64,000 nt of DNA. Origin: Paraburkholderia susongensis (lineage in GTDB: Bacteria > Pseudomonadota > Gammaproteobacteria > Burkholderiales > Burkholderiaceae). The notes under the pieces were generated by a model that was not told where the DNA came from, searched no databases, and saw only the letters and a list, made by a program, of their open reading frames with translations. Position numbers and translations under genes: made by a program. The stretch spans positions 62,001 through 126,000 of the forward strand of contig NZ_FXAT01000012.1 in assembly GCF_900177725.1 (NCBI RefSeq), given 5' to 3'. Shown piece after piece: positions 33,933 to 42,308 of this stretch (the stretch's first letter is position 1; every line of letters starts with the position of its first letter).

Positions 33933-35099
33933 ATGAACACCATCCAACTCCCGACTCCCACCGGAGCACTCGAACGCTACACGCTCGTGGGCACGCCGCT
34001 GCAGGTCGGCCGCCCCGCCGTTCCCTTCAATCGCATCGCGCTGTCGGCCGCGCACGTCGTCGCCGATCCGTTCGCGGACGTCGATCCGTCCAGCGGCGGC
34101 AAGATCGACTGGGACAAGACGCTCGAATATCGCCGCTATCTGGCCAGCCTCGGTCTGGGCATCGCAGAGGCGATGGACACTGCGCAGCGCGGAATGGGCC
34201 TCAGCTGGCAAGAGTCGTTGCAGTTGATCCGCCGCACACGCGCGGAGCTATCCGACAGCCGCGTGCCCATCTTCAACGGCTGCGGCACGGACCACCTCGA
34301 TCCCGCCTCGGTCGATTCGCTCGACGCCGTCGTCGATGCCTATCTGCAACAGGTCGACGCGATCCAGACCGCCGGCGGGCGTCTGATCCTGATGGCCAGC
34401 CGGGCGCTCGCGCGCGTGGCCCGTTCGCCCGACGACTATGTCTCCGTGTACCGCCGCGTGCTCGCGCAAGTGGATCAGGCGGTCATCCTGCATTGGCTGG
34501 GCGACATGTTCGATCCCGCTCTCGCCCGCTACTGGGGCACCGATGATCTGACGGCCGCGCGCGACGTGGCCCTGCAGGTCATGACGGAGTCCGCGCACAA
34601 GGTGGACGGCATCAAGGTCTCCCTGCTCGACAAGCAACGCGAGATCGACATGCGCCGCCTCCTGCCGGCCGGTGTGAAGATGTACACCGGCGACGACTTC
34701 AACTATCCCGAGCTGATCGCCGGCGACGAGCAAGGCTATTCGCACGCGCTGCTGGGCATCTTCGACGGCATCGCGCCCGCGGCCTCCGCCGCGCTCAGCG
34801 AACTGGCAGCCGGACGTCGTGATCGTTTCGACGAAATTCTGGCGCCGACGGTGCCGCTGTCGCGTCACATCTTCCGCGCGCCGACGCGCTTCTACAAAAC
34901 GGGCATCGTGTTCCTCGCCTTCCTGAACGGCCATCAATCGCACATGACGATGCTGGCCGGACAACAGGCCATGCGTCCGCTGCCGTATTTCGTCGATCTG
35001 TTCAAGCTGGCCGACGCGGCGGGTCTGCTGATGCAGCCCGAACTCGCGATCGCGCGCATGAAGACGGTCCTCGCCTGCTACGGCATATCGCAAGAATGA
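33933..35099 (+). CDS. DUF993 protein, dihydrodipicolinate-synthase-like lyase, version B
   Basis: 388 residues, paralogue of 20127. The start ATG 33933 aligns with that of the paralogue (NTIQLPTPTG against HIVLPTASG); a GTG at 33891 overlapping the SDR stop would add 14 residues. Lys228 in KVDGIKVSLLD, the GDDFNYPELI segment and AVILHWLGDMFDP are conserved. GCGTDHL near residue 117 is also identical in both. A Schiff-base lyase role is predicted. No family member is known to me with a defined reaction. Confidence 0.85.
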   Translation: MNTIQLPTPTGALERYTLVGTPLQVGRPAVPFNRIALSAAHVVADPFADVDPSSGGKIDWDKTLEYRRYLASLGLGIAEAMDTAQRGMGLSWQESLQLIRRTRAELSDSRVPIFNGCGTDHLDPASVDSLDAVVDAYLQQVDAIQTAGGRLILMASRALARVARSPDDYVSVYRRVLAQVDQAVILHWLGDMFDPALARYWGTDDLTAARDVALQVMTESAHKVDGIKVSLLDKQREIDMRRLLPAGVKMYTGDDFNYPELIAGDEQGYSHALLGIFDGIAPAASAALSELAAGRRDRFDEILAPTVPLSRHIFRAPTRFYKTGIVFLAFLNGHQSHMTMLAGQQAMRPLPYFVDLFKLADAAGLLMQPELAIARMKTVLACYGISQE

Positions 35100-35119
35100 G
35101 CCGGACTGAGGAGGCATCG

Positions 35120-35878
35120 ATGGGACAGATTCTTTCGCGCCGCGAAGGCGCGGTGCTCACGCTGGAGCTCAGCAATCCGGGCAAGGCCAACGCGCTCGAC
35201 TTCGCGATGCTGGCCGCGCTCGACGAGCAGATTGCACGGATCGGTGAGGACGACACCATCCGCGCGGTCGTGCTGCGCGGCACGGCGGGCGGTGTCTTCT
35301 CTTCCGGTGCCGACATCCGCGAATGGTCGACGCTGGACCCGCAAGCATTCGCGACCCAATGGATCGGCGAGGGCAACGCGGTGTTCCGGCGCTTCGAGCG
35401 GCTGCGCTGCCCGACCGTGGCCGTCATCGAGGGACTGTGCTTCGGCGGCGGCCTGGAGCTCGCGCTGTGCTGCGATCTGCGGCTGGCGGGCACCGGCGCA
35501 CGATTGCGCTTTCCCGAAGTCGCCATCGGCGCCATTCCCGGCTGGGAGGGCGGCGACCGATTGCAGCGCATCGCGGGCCGCGGGCGCGCGCTCGAGGCGG
35601 TGCTGCTGTCGCGCGAAATCGATCCGCCGGCCGCGTTGCAGTGGGGCATCGTCAATGCCGTCTGCGCGCCGCAGGAAGTCGAAGCCCGGCTGGAGGAATG
35701 GACCGCGCGTCTGTGCCGGATATCGCCGCGCGCCGCCGCGCTGGCCAAAGCCCTGATCGTCGATGACGACAAAGATCCACACGCAGCCTATCCGGCGGCC
35801 GCGCTCGCGGTCCGCTCCAGTCCCGACGCGGAGCTCGGCATCCGCGCCTTCTTTGCGAAGACGGCCGCCGTCTTCTGA
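35120..35878 (+). CDS. Enoyl-CoA hydratase/isomerase, version B first copy
   Basis: 252 residues with the crotonase fold: GVFSSGADIREW, FGGGLELALCCDLRLAG (first catalytic Glu region) and RFPEVAIGAIPGWEGGDRL (second). GAGGAGG lies five bases before ATG 35120. It follows the DUF993 gene by 20 bases and precedes the aldo-keto reductase by four bases. Confidence 0.87.
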   Translation: MGQILSRREGAVLTLELSNPGKANALDFAMLAALDEQIARIGEDDTIRAVVLRGTAGGVFSSGADIREWSTLDPQAFATQWIGEGNAVFRRFERLRCPTVAVIEGLCFGGGLELALCCDLRLAGTGARLRFPEVAIGAIPGWEGGDRLQRIAGRGRALEAVLLSREIDPPAALQWGIVNAVCAPQEVEARLEEWTARLCRISPRAAALAKALIVDDDKDPHAAYPAAALAVRSSPDAELGIRAFFAKTAAVF

Positions 35879-35882
35879 CGCC

Positions 35883-36701
35883 ATGAACATACTTTTCCAA
35901 CGCACCCATCAACGATCTTTCGGCACCTGGCCGCTAAACGGGCGGCAACTGCTGGACGCGCTGCAGAGCGCCGTCGAGATCGGCTACCGCGCGATCGACA
36001 CCGCGCAGCTCTACGACAACGAAATCGGCGTCGGCTCATCGCTGCGCGTCATCGGCATCCCGCGCGACGAGTTGTGCATCACGACCAAGATCGCGCCCGC
36101 GAACGATTCCGACGAACGTTTCATGCCGTCGCTGCGCGAAAGCCTCGAGAAGCTGAAGATCGATCGGGCCGACATACTGCTGCTGCACTGGCCGCCAGCC
36201 GACGGCAACGTCGCGCCTTCGGTGCGCCGCCTCGAAGAAGCGGCACGCGCGGGCCTGACACGCCATATCGGCGTCAGCAACTTCAACGCCGCGATGATGC
36301 GCGCCGCGAAAGCCGCGACGGCGCTGCCGCTCGTCACCAATCAGGTCGAGTTTCATCCGCTGCTGAACCAGTGCGTCCTGCTGGACACCGCCATCGAGAC
36401 CGGCATTCCGCTCTCGTCCTACTGTTCGGTCGCGCGCGGCGAGATCTTCAAATATCCGCTATTCGACGAGATCGGCGAGCGCTACGGCAAGTCGGCAGCG
36501 CAGGTGGCGCTGCGCTGGATCCTCCAGAAAGGCGTCACGATCAACACCATGTCGACGCAGCGCAGGAACATCGAGGCCAACTTCGACGTGATGGACTTCA
36601 CGCTGTCCGGCATCGACATGAATCGCATCGACGTGCTGACCAAAACGAATTACCGCATCGTCAATCGCGAACGGGTTCCCCATGCGCCCGAGTTCGACTG
36701 A
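35883..36701 (+). CDS. Aldo-keto reductase
   Basis: 272 residues. The catalytic tetrad is visible as Asp and Tyr in RAIDTAQLYDNE, Lys in ITTKIAP and His in LLLHWPP. The NADPH site region is KSAAQVALRWILQKGVTINT. It resembles 2,5-diketogluconate-reductase-type enzymes, which reduce keto sugars or keto acids. It is tightly packed in operon B (four bases after the hydratase stop). A keto intermediate is therefore likely in the pathway. Confidence 0.87.
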   Translation: MNILFQRTHQRSFGTWPLNGRQLLDALQSAVEIGYRAIDTAQLYDNEIGVGSSLRVIGIPRDELCITTKIAPANDSDERFMPSLRESLEKLKIDRADILLLHWPPADGNVAPSVRRLEEAARAGLTRHIGVSNFNAAMMRAAKAATALPLVTNQVEFHPLLNQCVLLDTAIETGIPLSSYCSVARGEIFKYPLFDEIGERYGKSAAQVALRWILQKGVTINTMSTQRRNIEANFDVMDFTLSGIDMNRIDVLTKTNYRIVNRERVPHAPEFD

Positions 36702-36714
36702 TAAGGACAACATC

Positions 36715-37179
36715 ATGAGCAATCCCCTGCTCTTCGACGAAATCGAACCCGGTCTCGCGTTCACGACGTCGGGCATCGTCGTCACCGAGAGCCACGTCGT
36801 GCAGTTCGCCGGCATCTCGGGCGACTTCTTCGACGTCCACATGGACGACGAATTCGCGCGCGGCGTCGGCTTTCCCGGCCGCGTCGCGCATGGCCTTCTG
36901 TGCCTCGCCATGGTCGACGGTCTCAAGAACCGCGCAACGACGAGCTTCGCCGCGGTCGCGACGCTGGAGTGGACTTATCGCTTTCACAAGCCGGTGCTCA
37001 TCGGCGACAGGATTCAGGGGCGCATCCGCGTGCTCGACAAGCGCCCGACGCGCCGGTCCGATCGCGGCATCGTGCGTTTGCAGGTCGAAGTGCACAACCA
37101 GGACGGCGTGCTGATCCAGGACGGACTCAACGTGCTGATGGTCCGGGCAGACGCGCGGACCGGCAACGAGGAAAAATAA
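36715..37179 (+). CDS. MaoC-like hydratase, version B
   Basis: A 154-residue hot-dog protein, paralogue of 19561. The Asp-His dyad is in GISGDFFDVHMDD, followed by FPGRVAHGLLCLAMVDGLKN. AAGGA lies eight bases before the ATG. Version A and version B each have one MaoC gene, so this step belongs to the conserved core of the pathway. Confidence 0.87.
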   Translation: MSNPLLFDEIEPGLAFTTSGIVVTESHVVQFAGISGDFFDVHMDDEFARGVGFPGRVAHGLLCLAMVDGLKNRATTSFAAVATLEWTYRFHKPVLIGDRIQGRIRVLDKRPTRRSDRGIVRLQVEVHNQDGVLIQDGLNVLMVRADARTGNEEK

Positions 37180-37180
37180 G

Positions 37181-38728
37181 ATGAAGCGTGCAAACCTGAC
37201 CGATGCGAATTCCATGGCGGCGGCGATCTTCGACGGCGCGGTCGTCGTATTGAGCGGCTCGGGCGGCGGACTGGTCGAGCCCGATCACATCACCGAGGCC
37301 ATCGAGCGCCGCTTTCTGGCCACGGGCCATCCGCGCGATCTCACGCTGATCCACGCCCTCGGGATCGGCGACGGCGTGACGAGCGGCATCAGCCGCTTCG
37401 CGCACGAGGGCATGGTGAAGCGGGTCATCGGCGGCCATTGGACGTGGTCCAGGCCGATGCAGAAGCTCGCCCGCGAGGAACGCATCGAGGCCTACACACT
37501 GCCCGCCGGCGTGATCCAGACGCTGATACGTGAAGCCGGCGCGGGCCGCCACGGCCTCGTCACGCACATCGGCCTGGATACCTTCGCCGATCCGCGCCAC
37601 GGCGGCGGCCGCGTCAACACCCGAGCGCAGGCAGATCTGGTCGAGGTCGTCACACTGGGCGGCAAGGAGCTGCTCTGGTACAAGCCCTTCGAGATCGACT
37701 TCGCCATCGTGCGCGGCACCACGGCGGATATGCAGGGCAACCTGACATCTCGTGAAGAGCCGGCCGACATCGACGCTTTCGCCGCGGCGCTCGCCGCGCA
37801 CAACGGCGGCGGCCGCGTGTTCGCGCAGGTGCGCGACGTCTCCGCCACGCCGATCATGCCGGCGCGCGCGGTCACCGTGCCGGGCGTTCTGGTCGACGAT
37901 ATCTGCGTGTACGCCGACCAGAAGCAGACCACCGCCGCGGGCTACGATCCGGCCATCAGCGGCGAGACGCCGGCGCCCGACACGCGGACGCCGCCGCCGC
38001 TGCCCGAGGGCATCCGCTACATCATCGCGAGGCGCGCCGCGAAGGAGCTGGAACCCGGCGCCTGCGTCAACTTCGGCTACGGCCTGCCCGACGGCATTCC
38101 CGCAGTGGCGCATGCGGAAGGCGTGGACATCAGTTGGACCGTGATCGAGCAGGGATCGCACAACGGCGAACTGCTGGGCGGCGACCTGTTCGGCGCCACG
38201 CGCCATGCGAGCGCGATCCTGAAATCCAACGATCAGTTCGACCTGTTCAGCGGCGGCGGTATCGATATCGCCTTCCTCGGCATGGGCGAGCTGGACGCGC
38301 AAGGCAACGTCAACGTCTCCTGGCTGGGCGAGAACATCGTCGGACCCGGCGGGTTCGTCGACATCACGCAGCGCACGCGCAAGGTGGTCTTCTGCGGCAC
38401 CTTCGAGGCGAAGGGGCTGGAGGTCGAGCTGGAAGACGGACAGGTTCGCATCCGCCGTCACGGCTCGGTTCCGAAGCTGGTCGAGCAGGTCCGCCACATC
38501 ACGTTCAGCGGCAGGCGGGCGCGCGCGGACGGCCAGCAAGTGATCTACGTCACCGAGCGCGCCGTCTTCGAACTCGCGGCCGAGGGCTTGCGGCTGATCG
38601 AGGTCGCGCCGGGCGTGGATCTCGTCCGGGACGTGCTCGAACGCATGCCCTTCGACGTGTCCGTGCACCCGTCGCTGCGCGAGCGTGCGGAGCAGTCGTC
38701 GCAGACCGCGACCGCATCCGCGAACTGA
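37181..38728 (+). CDS. YdiF/propionate-CoA-transferase-family enzyme, version B first copy
   Basis: 515 residues. The fused two-half CoA-transferase has its catalytic Glu323 in WTVIEQGSHNGELLGG. The N-terminal IFDGAVVVLSGSGGGLVEPD and the GGGIDIAFLGMGELDAQGN strand are conserved with the enzymes at 22163 and 39920. It begins two bases after the MaoC stop. The three enzymes differ around the active site (GAP, GEL and GMP after the catalytic Glu), suggesting different acids. Confidence 0.88.
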   Translation: MKRANLTDANSMAAAIFDGAVVVLSGSGGGLVEPDHITEAIERRFLATGHPRDLTLIHALGIGDGVTSGISRFAHEGMVKRVIGGHWTWSRPMQKLAREERIEAYTLPAGVIQTLIREAGAGRHGLVTHIGLDTFADPRHGGGRVNTRAQADLVEVVTLGGKELLWYKPFEIDFAIVRGTTADMQGNLTSREEPADIDAFAAALAAHNGGGRVFAQVRDVSATPIMPARAVTVPGVLVDDICVYADQKQTTAAGYDPAISGETPAPDTRTPPPLPEGIRYIIARRAAKELEPGACVNFGYGLPDGIPAVAHAEGVDISWTVIEQGSHNGELLGGDLFGATRHASAILKSNDQFDLFSGGGIDIAFLGMGELDAQGNVNVSWLGENIVGPGGFVDITQRTRKVVFCGTFEAKGLEVELEDGQVRIRRHGSVPKLVEQVRHITFSGRRARADGQQVIYVTERAVFELAAEGLRLIEVAPGVDLVRDVLERMPFDVSVHPSLRERAEQSSQTATASAN

Positions 38729-38743
38729 AGACGGAGAAAAGCG

Positions 38744-39904
38744 ATGGACTTTACGCTGAGCGACACGCAGAAAATGATGATCGAGACCGCGCGCCGCTTC
38801 GTCCGCGCCGAGCTGCAGCCGCTCGAGCAACAGGTGGAGGACGAAGGGGCGCTAGCGCCCGGGATCGCCCGTGGCCTGCAGTCCCGGGCCCGCGCGCTGG
38901 GCCTGTACGCGGTCAACATGCCCGCCGAGCTGGGCGGCGGAGGACTGAACACGGTCGACTCGATGCTCTGCGAGGAGCAGTTCGGGCACAGCTCCGACAT
39001 CCTCGTGCGGCGCGCATTCGGCAACGTCTACGACGCGCTTCTGGCCTGCGAGAGCGAACAGATCGAACGCTGGCTGACACCCGCGATCCGGGGCGAGCGG
39101 ACCTGCGGCCTCGCGATCACCGAAACCGGCGCGGGCTCGGACGCCCAAGGCATCAGGACCACGGCGCGCAAGACCGCGCTCGGCTGGGTGCTGAACGGCA
39201 GCAAGCACTTCATCAGCGATGCGCAATGGAGCGATTTTTTTCTGGTCTCGGCCCGCACCGGCGAGAGGGAAATCTCGCTCTTCGCGGTGGACAAAAACCT
39301 GCCCGGTTTCGTCGTCGGAAAGGATCAGCAAATGATGGGGCTGCGCGGCACGCCCCATCACGAGCTGTTTTTCGACGACGTCCCGCTGGAGCCGATGGCC
39401 CTGATCGGACGACAGGGCGAGGGATTCAGGCTGGCGATGAACATGCTCGGCCGTGTGCGCCTCGCGCTGATCGGCGCTCGTGGAATCGGCAAGGCTGCGC
39501 ATGTGCTCGAAATGATGATCGGGTACGCCGGCGACCGGCATCAGTTCGGCGTGCGTATCGGCGACTTCCAGATGATCCAGCAGCTCATCGCCGACAGCGT
39601 GATGGAGATCAACGCGGCGCGGCTGATGCTGCTCAACACCGCCAGCATGATGGACGCGGGACAGGACGCGCGCGACTGGATTTCGATGGTCAAGGTGCAG
39701 GCCTCCGAGACGCTGGGCCGCGTGGTCGACCGCGCGGTGCAGGTCTTCGGCGGCATGGGTTTCTGCAAGGAGCTGGCAATCGAGCGCTATTACCGCGATG
39801 CCCGCGTCTACCGCATCTTCGACGGCACCTCAGAGATACATCGCGGCATCATCGCCCGCAATGCGCTCAAGCGCGGCGCGGCCCTGTTCGACCTTCATCG
39901 CTGA
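38744..39904 (+). CDS. Acyl-CoA dehydrogenase, version B
   Basis: 386 residues with the three-domain flavoprotein fold. Signature segments are GLAITETGAGSDAQGIRTTA (FAD/substrate loop) and the C-terminal QVFGGMGFCKELAIERYYRD. The position of the usual catalytic Glu (YEGT) is occupied by Asp (IFDGTSEIHRG), so the base may be Asp or the substrate branched. It follows the first CoA-transferase by 15 bases and precedes the second by 15. Confidence 0.88.
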   Translation: MDFTLSDTQKMMIETARRFVRAELQPLEQQVEDEGALAPGIARGLQSRARALGLYAVNMPAELGGGGLNTVDSMLCEEQFGHSSDILVRRAFGNVYDALLACESEQIERWLTPAIRGERTCGLAITETGAGSDAQGIRTTARKTALGWVLNGSKHFISDAQWSDFFLVSARTGEREISLFAVDKNLPGFVVGKDQQMMGLRGTPHHELFFDDVPLEPMALIGRQGEGFRLAMNMLGRVRLALIGARGIGKAAHVLEMMIGYAGDRHQFGVRIGDFQMIQQLIADSVMEINAARLMLLNTASMMDAGQDARDWISMVKVQASETLGRVVDRAVQVFGGMGFCKELAIERYYRDARVYRIFDGTSEIHRGIIARNALKRGAALFDLHR

Positions 39905-39919
39905 GCGCAGGCATCCGAC

Positions 39920-41515
39920 ATGAACAAAGTCATCACGGCCGAAGAGGCGGCCCGGCTGGTGAGAACCGGCGATATCGTCAGCATCAGTTCCTCCAGCGCG
40001 CTCGGCTGCCCCGACAAGATTCTCGCGGCCATCGGCGAGCGCTTCGAGCGCGAGGGACAGCCGCGCAACCTCACCACCCTGAACCCGATCGCCGCAGGCG
40101 ACATGTACGGCGTCAAGGGCATCGATCATCTCGCCCGGCCCGGTCTGCTCGCGCGCACGCTCGCGGGCTCGTATCCGAGCGGCCCGTCGTCGCTGCCCAT
40201 GCCGAACGTCTGGCGCATGATCGTCGAGAACCAGATCGAGGCCTACAACATTCCGAGCGGCATCCTGTTCGACATGCACCGCGACGCCGCCGCGAAGCGT
40301 CCCGGCGTGCTGACCAAGGTCGGCATGGACACGTTCGTCGACCCCGACCGGCAAGGTTGTGCGATGAACGCCGCCGCGTCCGCGCGGCCGATCGTGCGCA
40401 AGGTGTCCTTCGACGGCCAGGATTGGCTCTACTTTCCGGCGATCGCGCCGCGCGTGGCCATCATCCGCGCGACCACCGCCGATGAAGCGGGCAACCTCGG
40501 CTACGAACACGAAGGCGCGTTGCTGGGCGGCATCGATCAGGCTCTGGCCGCGCGCAACAACGGCGGCATCGTGATCGCGCAGGTCAAGCGCGTGGTGAAG
40601 TCCGGCACGCTGCGGCCGCACGACGTGCGCGTGCCCTGCAATCTGGTCGATTACGTCGTCGTCGATCCAGACCAGTGGCAGACCACGCAGACGCCGTACG
40701 ATCCGGCCATCAGCGGCGAAATCACGCTGCCGATGGATTCGTTCGAGCCGACGCCCTGGGGACCGGAGAAGGTCATCGCCCGCCGCGCGGCGATGGAACT
40801 CGCGCATGGCTACGCCGCCAATCTGGGCTTCGGCATCTCCGCCAACGTGCCGCGCATCCTGCTGGAGGAAGGCCTGCACGGCGAAGTGACCTGGGCCATC
40901 GAACAGGGCGCGGTCGGCGGCATGCCGCTGCTCGGGTTCGCCTTCGGCTGCGCCTCCAACGCGGACGCGATCGTCGCCTCGCCGAATCAGTTCACCTATT
41001 TTCAGGGTGGCGGCTTCGACGTCGCGCTGCTTTCCTTCCTGCAAGTCGACGCCGACGGCAGCGTGAATGTCTCCCGGCTCGCGTCGAAACCGTATCTGAC
41101 CGCTGGCTGCGGCGGCTTCGTCGACATCACCGCTCATGCGCGCCGTATCGTGTTCTCGGGTTTTTTCACCGCCGGCGCGCAACTGGAAGTCGGCGGCGGC
41201 AGGCTCGGCATTGTCAAGGAAGGCCGCACGCGCAAGTTCGTCCAGACGGCCGAGCAGATCACGTTCAGCGGGCGCGTCGGGCGCGAGCGCGGCCAGCGAG
41301 TCACTTACGTCACCGAACGCTGTGTCATCGATCTTCTCGATGACGGGCTGACGGTGCGCGAGATCGCTCCCGGCGTGGATTTGCAGCGCGACATTCTGGA
41401 TCAGGCCGAGATCGCGCTGAAGGTCGCCCCGGATCTGCGCCACATGGATGCGGCGCTCTTCACCGACGCGCCCTTCGGACTCCGACTCAAACCCCGCGAA
41501 GGCCGCCATGACTGA
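39920..41515 (+). CDS. YdiF/propionate-CoA-transferase-family enzyme, version B second copy
   Basis: 531 residues with Glu328 in WAIEQGAVGGMPLLG as catalytic residue. The N-terminal half starts AEEAARLVRTGDIVSISSSS. It is closer in layout to the version A enzyme (22163) than to the one at 37181, for example QVKRVVKSGTLRPHDVRVPC against QVKRLAKRGTLPAKTVKIPG. Its stop overlaps the following hydratase start by eight bases. Confidence 0.88.
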   Translation: MNKVITAEEAARLVRTGDIVSISSSSALGCPDKILAAIGERFEREGQPRNLTTLNPIAAGDMYGVKGIDHLARPGLLARTLAGSYPSGPSSLPMPNVWRMIVENQIEAYNIPSGILFDMHRDAAAKRPGVLTKVGMDTFVDPDRQGCAMNAAASARPIVRKVSFDGQDWLYFPAIAPRVAIIRATTADEAGNLGYEHEGALLGGIDQALAARNNGGIVIAQVKRVVKSGTLRPHDVRVPCNLVDYVVVDPDQWQTTQTPYDPAISGEITLPMDSFEPTPWGPEKVIARRAAMELAHGYAANLGFGISANVPRILLEEGLHGEVTWAIEQGAVGGMPLLGFAFGCASNADAIVASPNQFTYFQGGGFDVALLSFLQVDADGSVNVSRLASKPYLTAGCGGFVDITAHARRIVFSGFFTAGAQLEVGGGRLGIVKEGRTRKFVQTAEQITFSGRVGRERGQRVTYVTERCVIDLLDDGLTVREIAPGVDLQRDILDQAEIALKVAPDLRHMDAALFTDAPFGLRLKPREGRHD

Positions 41516-42287
41516 TCGCTTCATTTCCATCGTCCGCGATGCGGCCGTCGCCGCCGTCACGGTAGACCGGCCAGCCAGGCTCAACGCGTTGACGCCCGGC
41601 ATGCTGGATCAGCTGGAAGATGCGGCCCGCGAACTGGAGGCCGACGACCAAACGCGCGTGGTCATCCTGACGGGCGGCGGCGTGAAGGCATTCTGCGTCG
41701 GCGCCGACATCAACGAATGGGCCGCGCTCAAGCCGCTGGACATGTGGCGCCACTGGGTACGCCGAGGCCATCAGGTCTTCGACCAGTGGGCGCGGCTGCG
41801 CCAACCTGTGATCGCGGCGATCAATGGTCATGCTTTCGGAGGCGGACTGGAACTGGCCATCACCGCCGACGTGCGCATCGCGGCGCAAGAGGCCAGGTTC
41901 GCGCTGCCGGAAGCTTCGATCGCAACTTGCCCCGGCTGGTCAGGCACGCAACGGCTGGTGCGGCTCGTCGGCGCAAGCCGCGCCAAGTATCTGGCCTTGA
42001 GCGGCGCGCGCGTGACAGCCGCCGATGCGCAGGCGTGCGGCCTCGTGCATGAGGTCGTGGCGCAAGAGCGCGTGCTGGAACACGCGCATCGACTGGCGCG
42101 GGACATGGCGGCGCGCGCGCCGGTATCGCTGCAACTGACCAAGCAACTGATCAACGCAGCCAGCGGCGAGGAAACCGGCTCGACACTGGAAGCGATGGCG
42201 GGCGCGCTCGCGGCCAGCACCGAGGACGCGGCGGAGGGCATCCGCAGCTTTCAGGAAAAGCGGCCGCCCGTCTATGCCGGACGCTGA
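41508..42287 (+). CDS. Enoyl-CoA hydratase/isomerase, version B second copy
   Basis: 259 residues: FCVGADINEWAAL, FGGGLELAITADVRIAA and FALPEASIATCPGWSGTQRL mark the crotonase active site. It is the last gene of the long plus-strand operon. Its stop codon lies inside a perfect inverted repeat shared with the convergent gene. Confidence 0.88.
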   Translation: MTDRFISIVRDAAVAAVTVDRPARLNALTPGMLDQLEDAARELEADDQTRVVILTGGGVKAFCVGADINEWAALKPLDMWRHWVRRGHQVFDQWARLRQPVIAAINGHAFGGGLELAITADVRIAAQEARFALPEASIATCPGWSGTQRLVRLVGASRAKYLALSGARVTAADAQACGLVHEVVAQERVLEHAHRLARDMAARAPVSLQLTKQLINAASGEETGSTLEAMAGALAASTEDAAEGIRSFQEKRPPVYAGR

Positions 42288-42308
42288 GGCACGCCAGCGT
42301 GCCTCAGC
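42283..42308. terminator. Perfect 12-bp inverted repeat spanning both convergent stop codons
   Basis: GCTGAGGCACGC (42283-42294) pairs with GCGTGCCTCAGC (42297-42308) around a two-base centre. The stop codons of both convergent genes (42285-42287 plus, 42304-42306 minus) are within the arms. There is no T-run. It probably ends or stabilises both mRNAs. Confidence 0.6.

Noticed and set aside
39830..41602. A 590-codon minus-strand frame opposite the third CoA-transferase
   Set aside because: Antisense shadow; the plus strand has the catalytic EQG motif and operon spacing.
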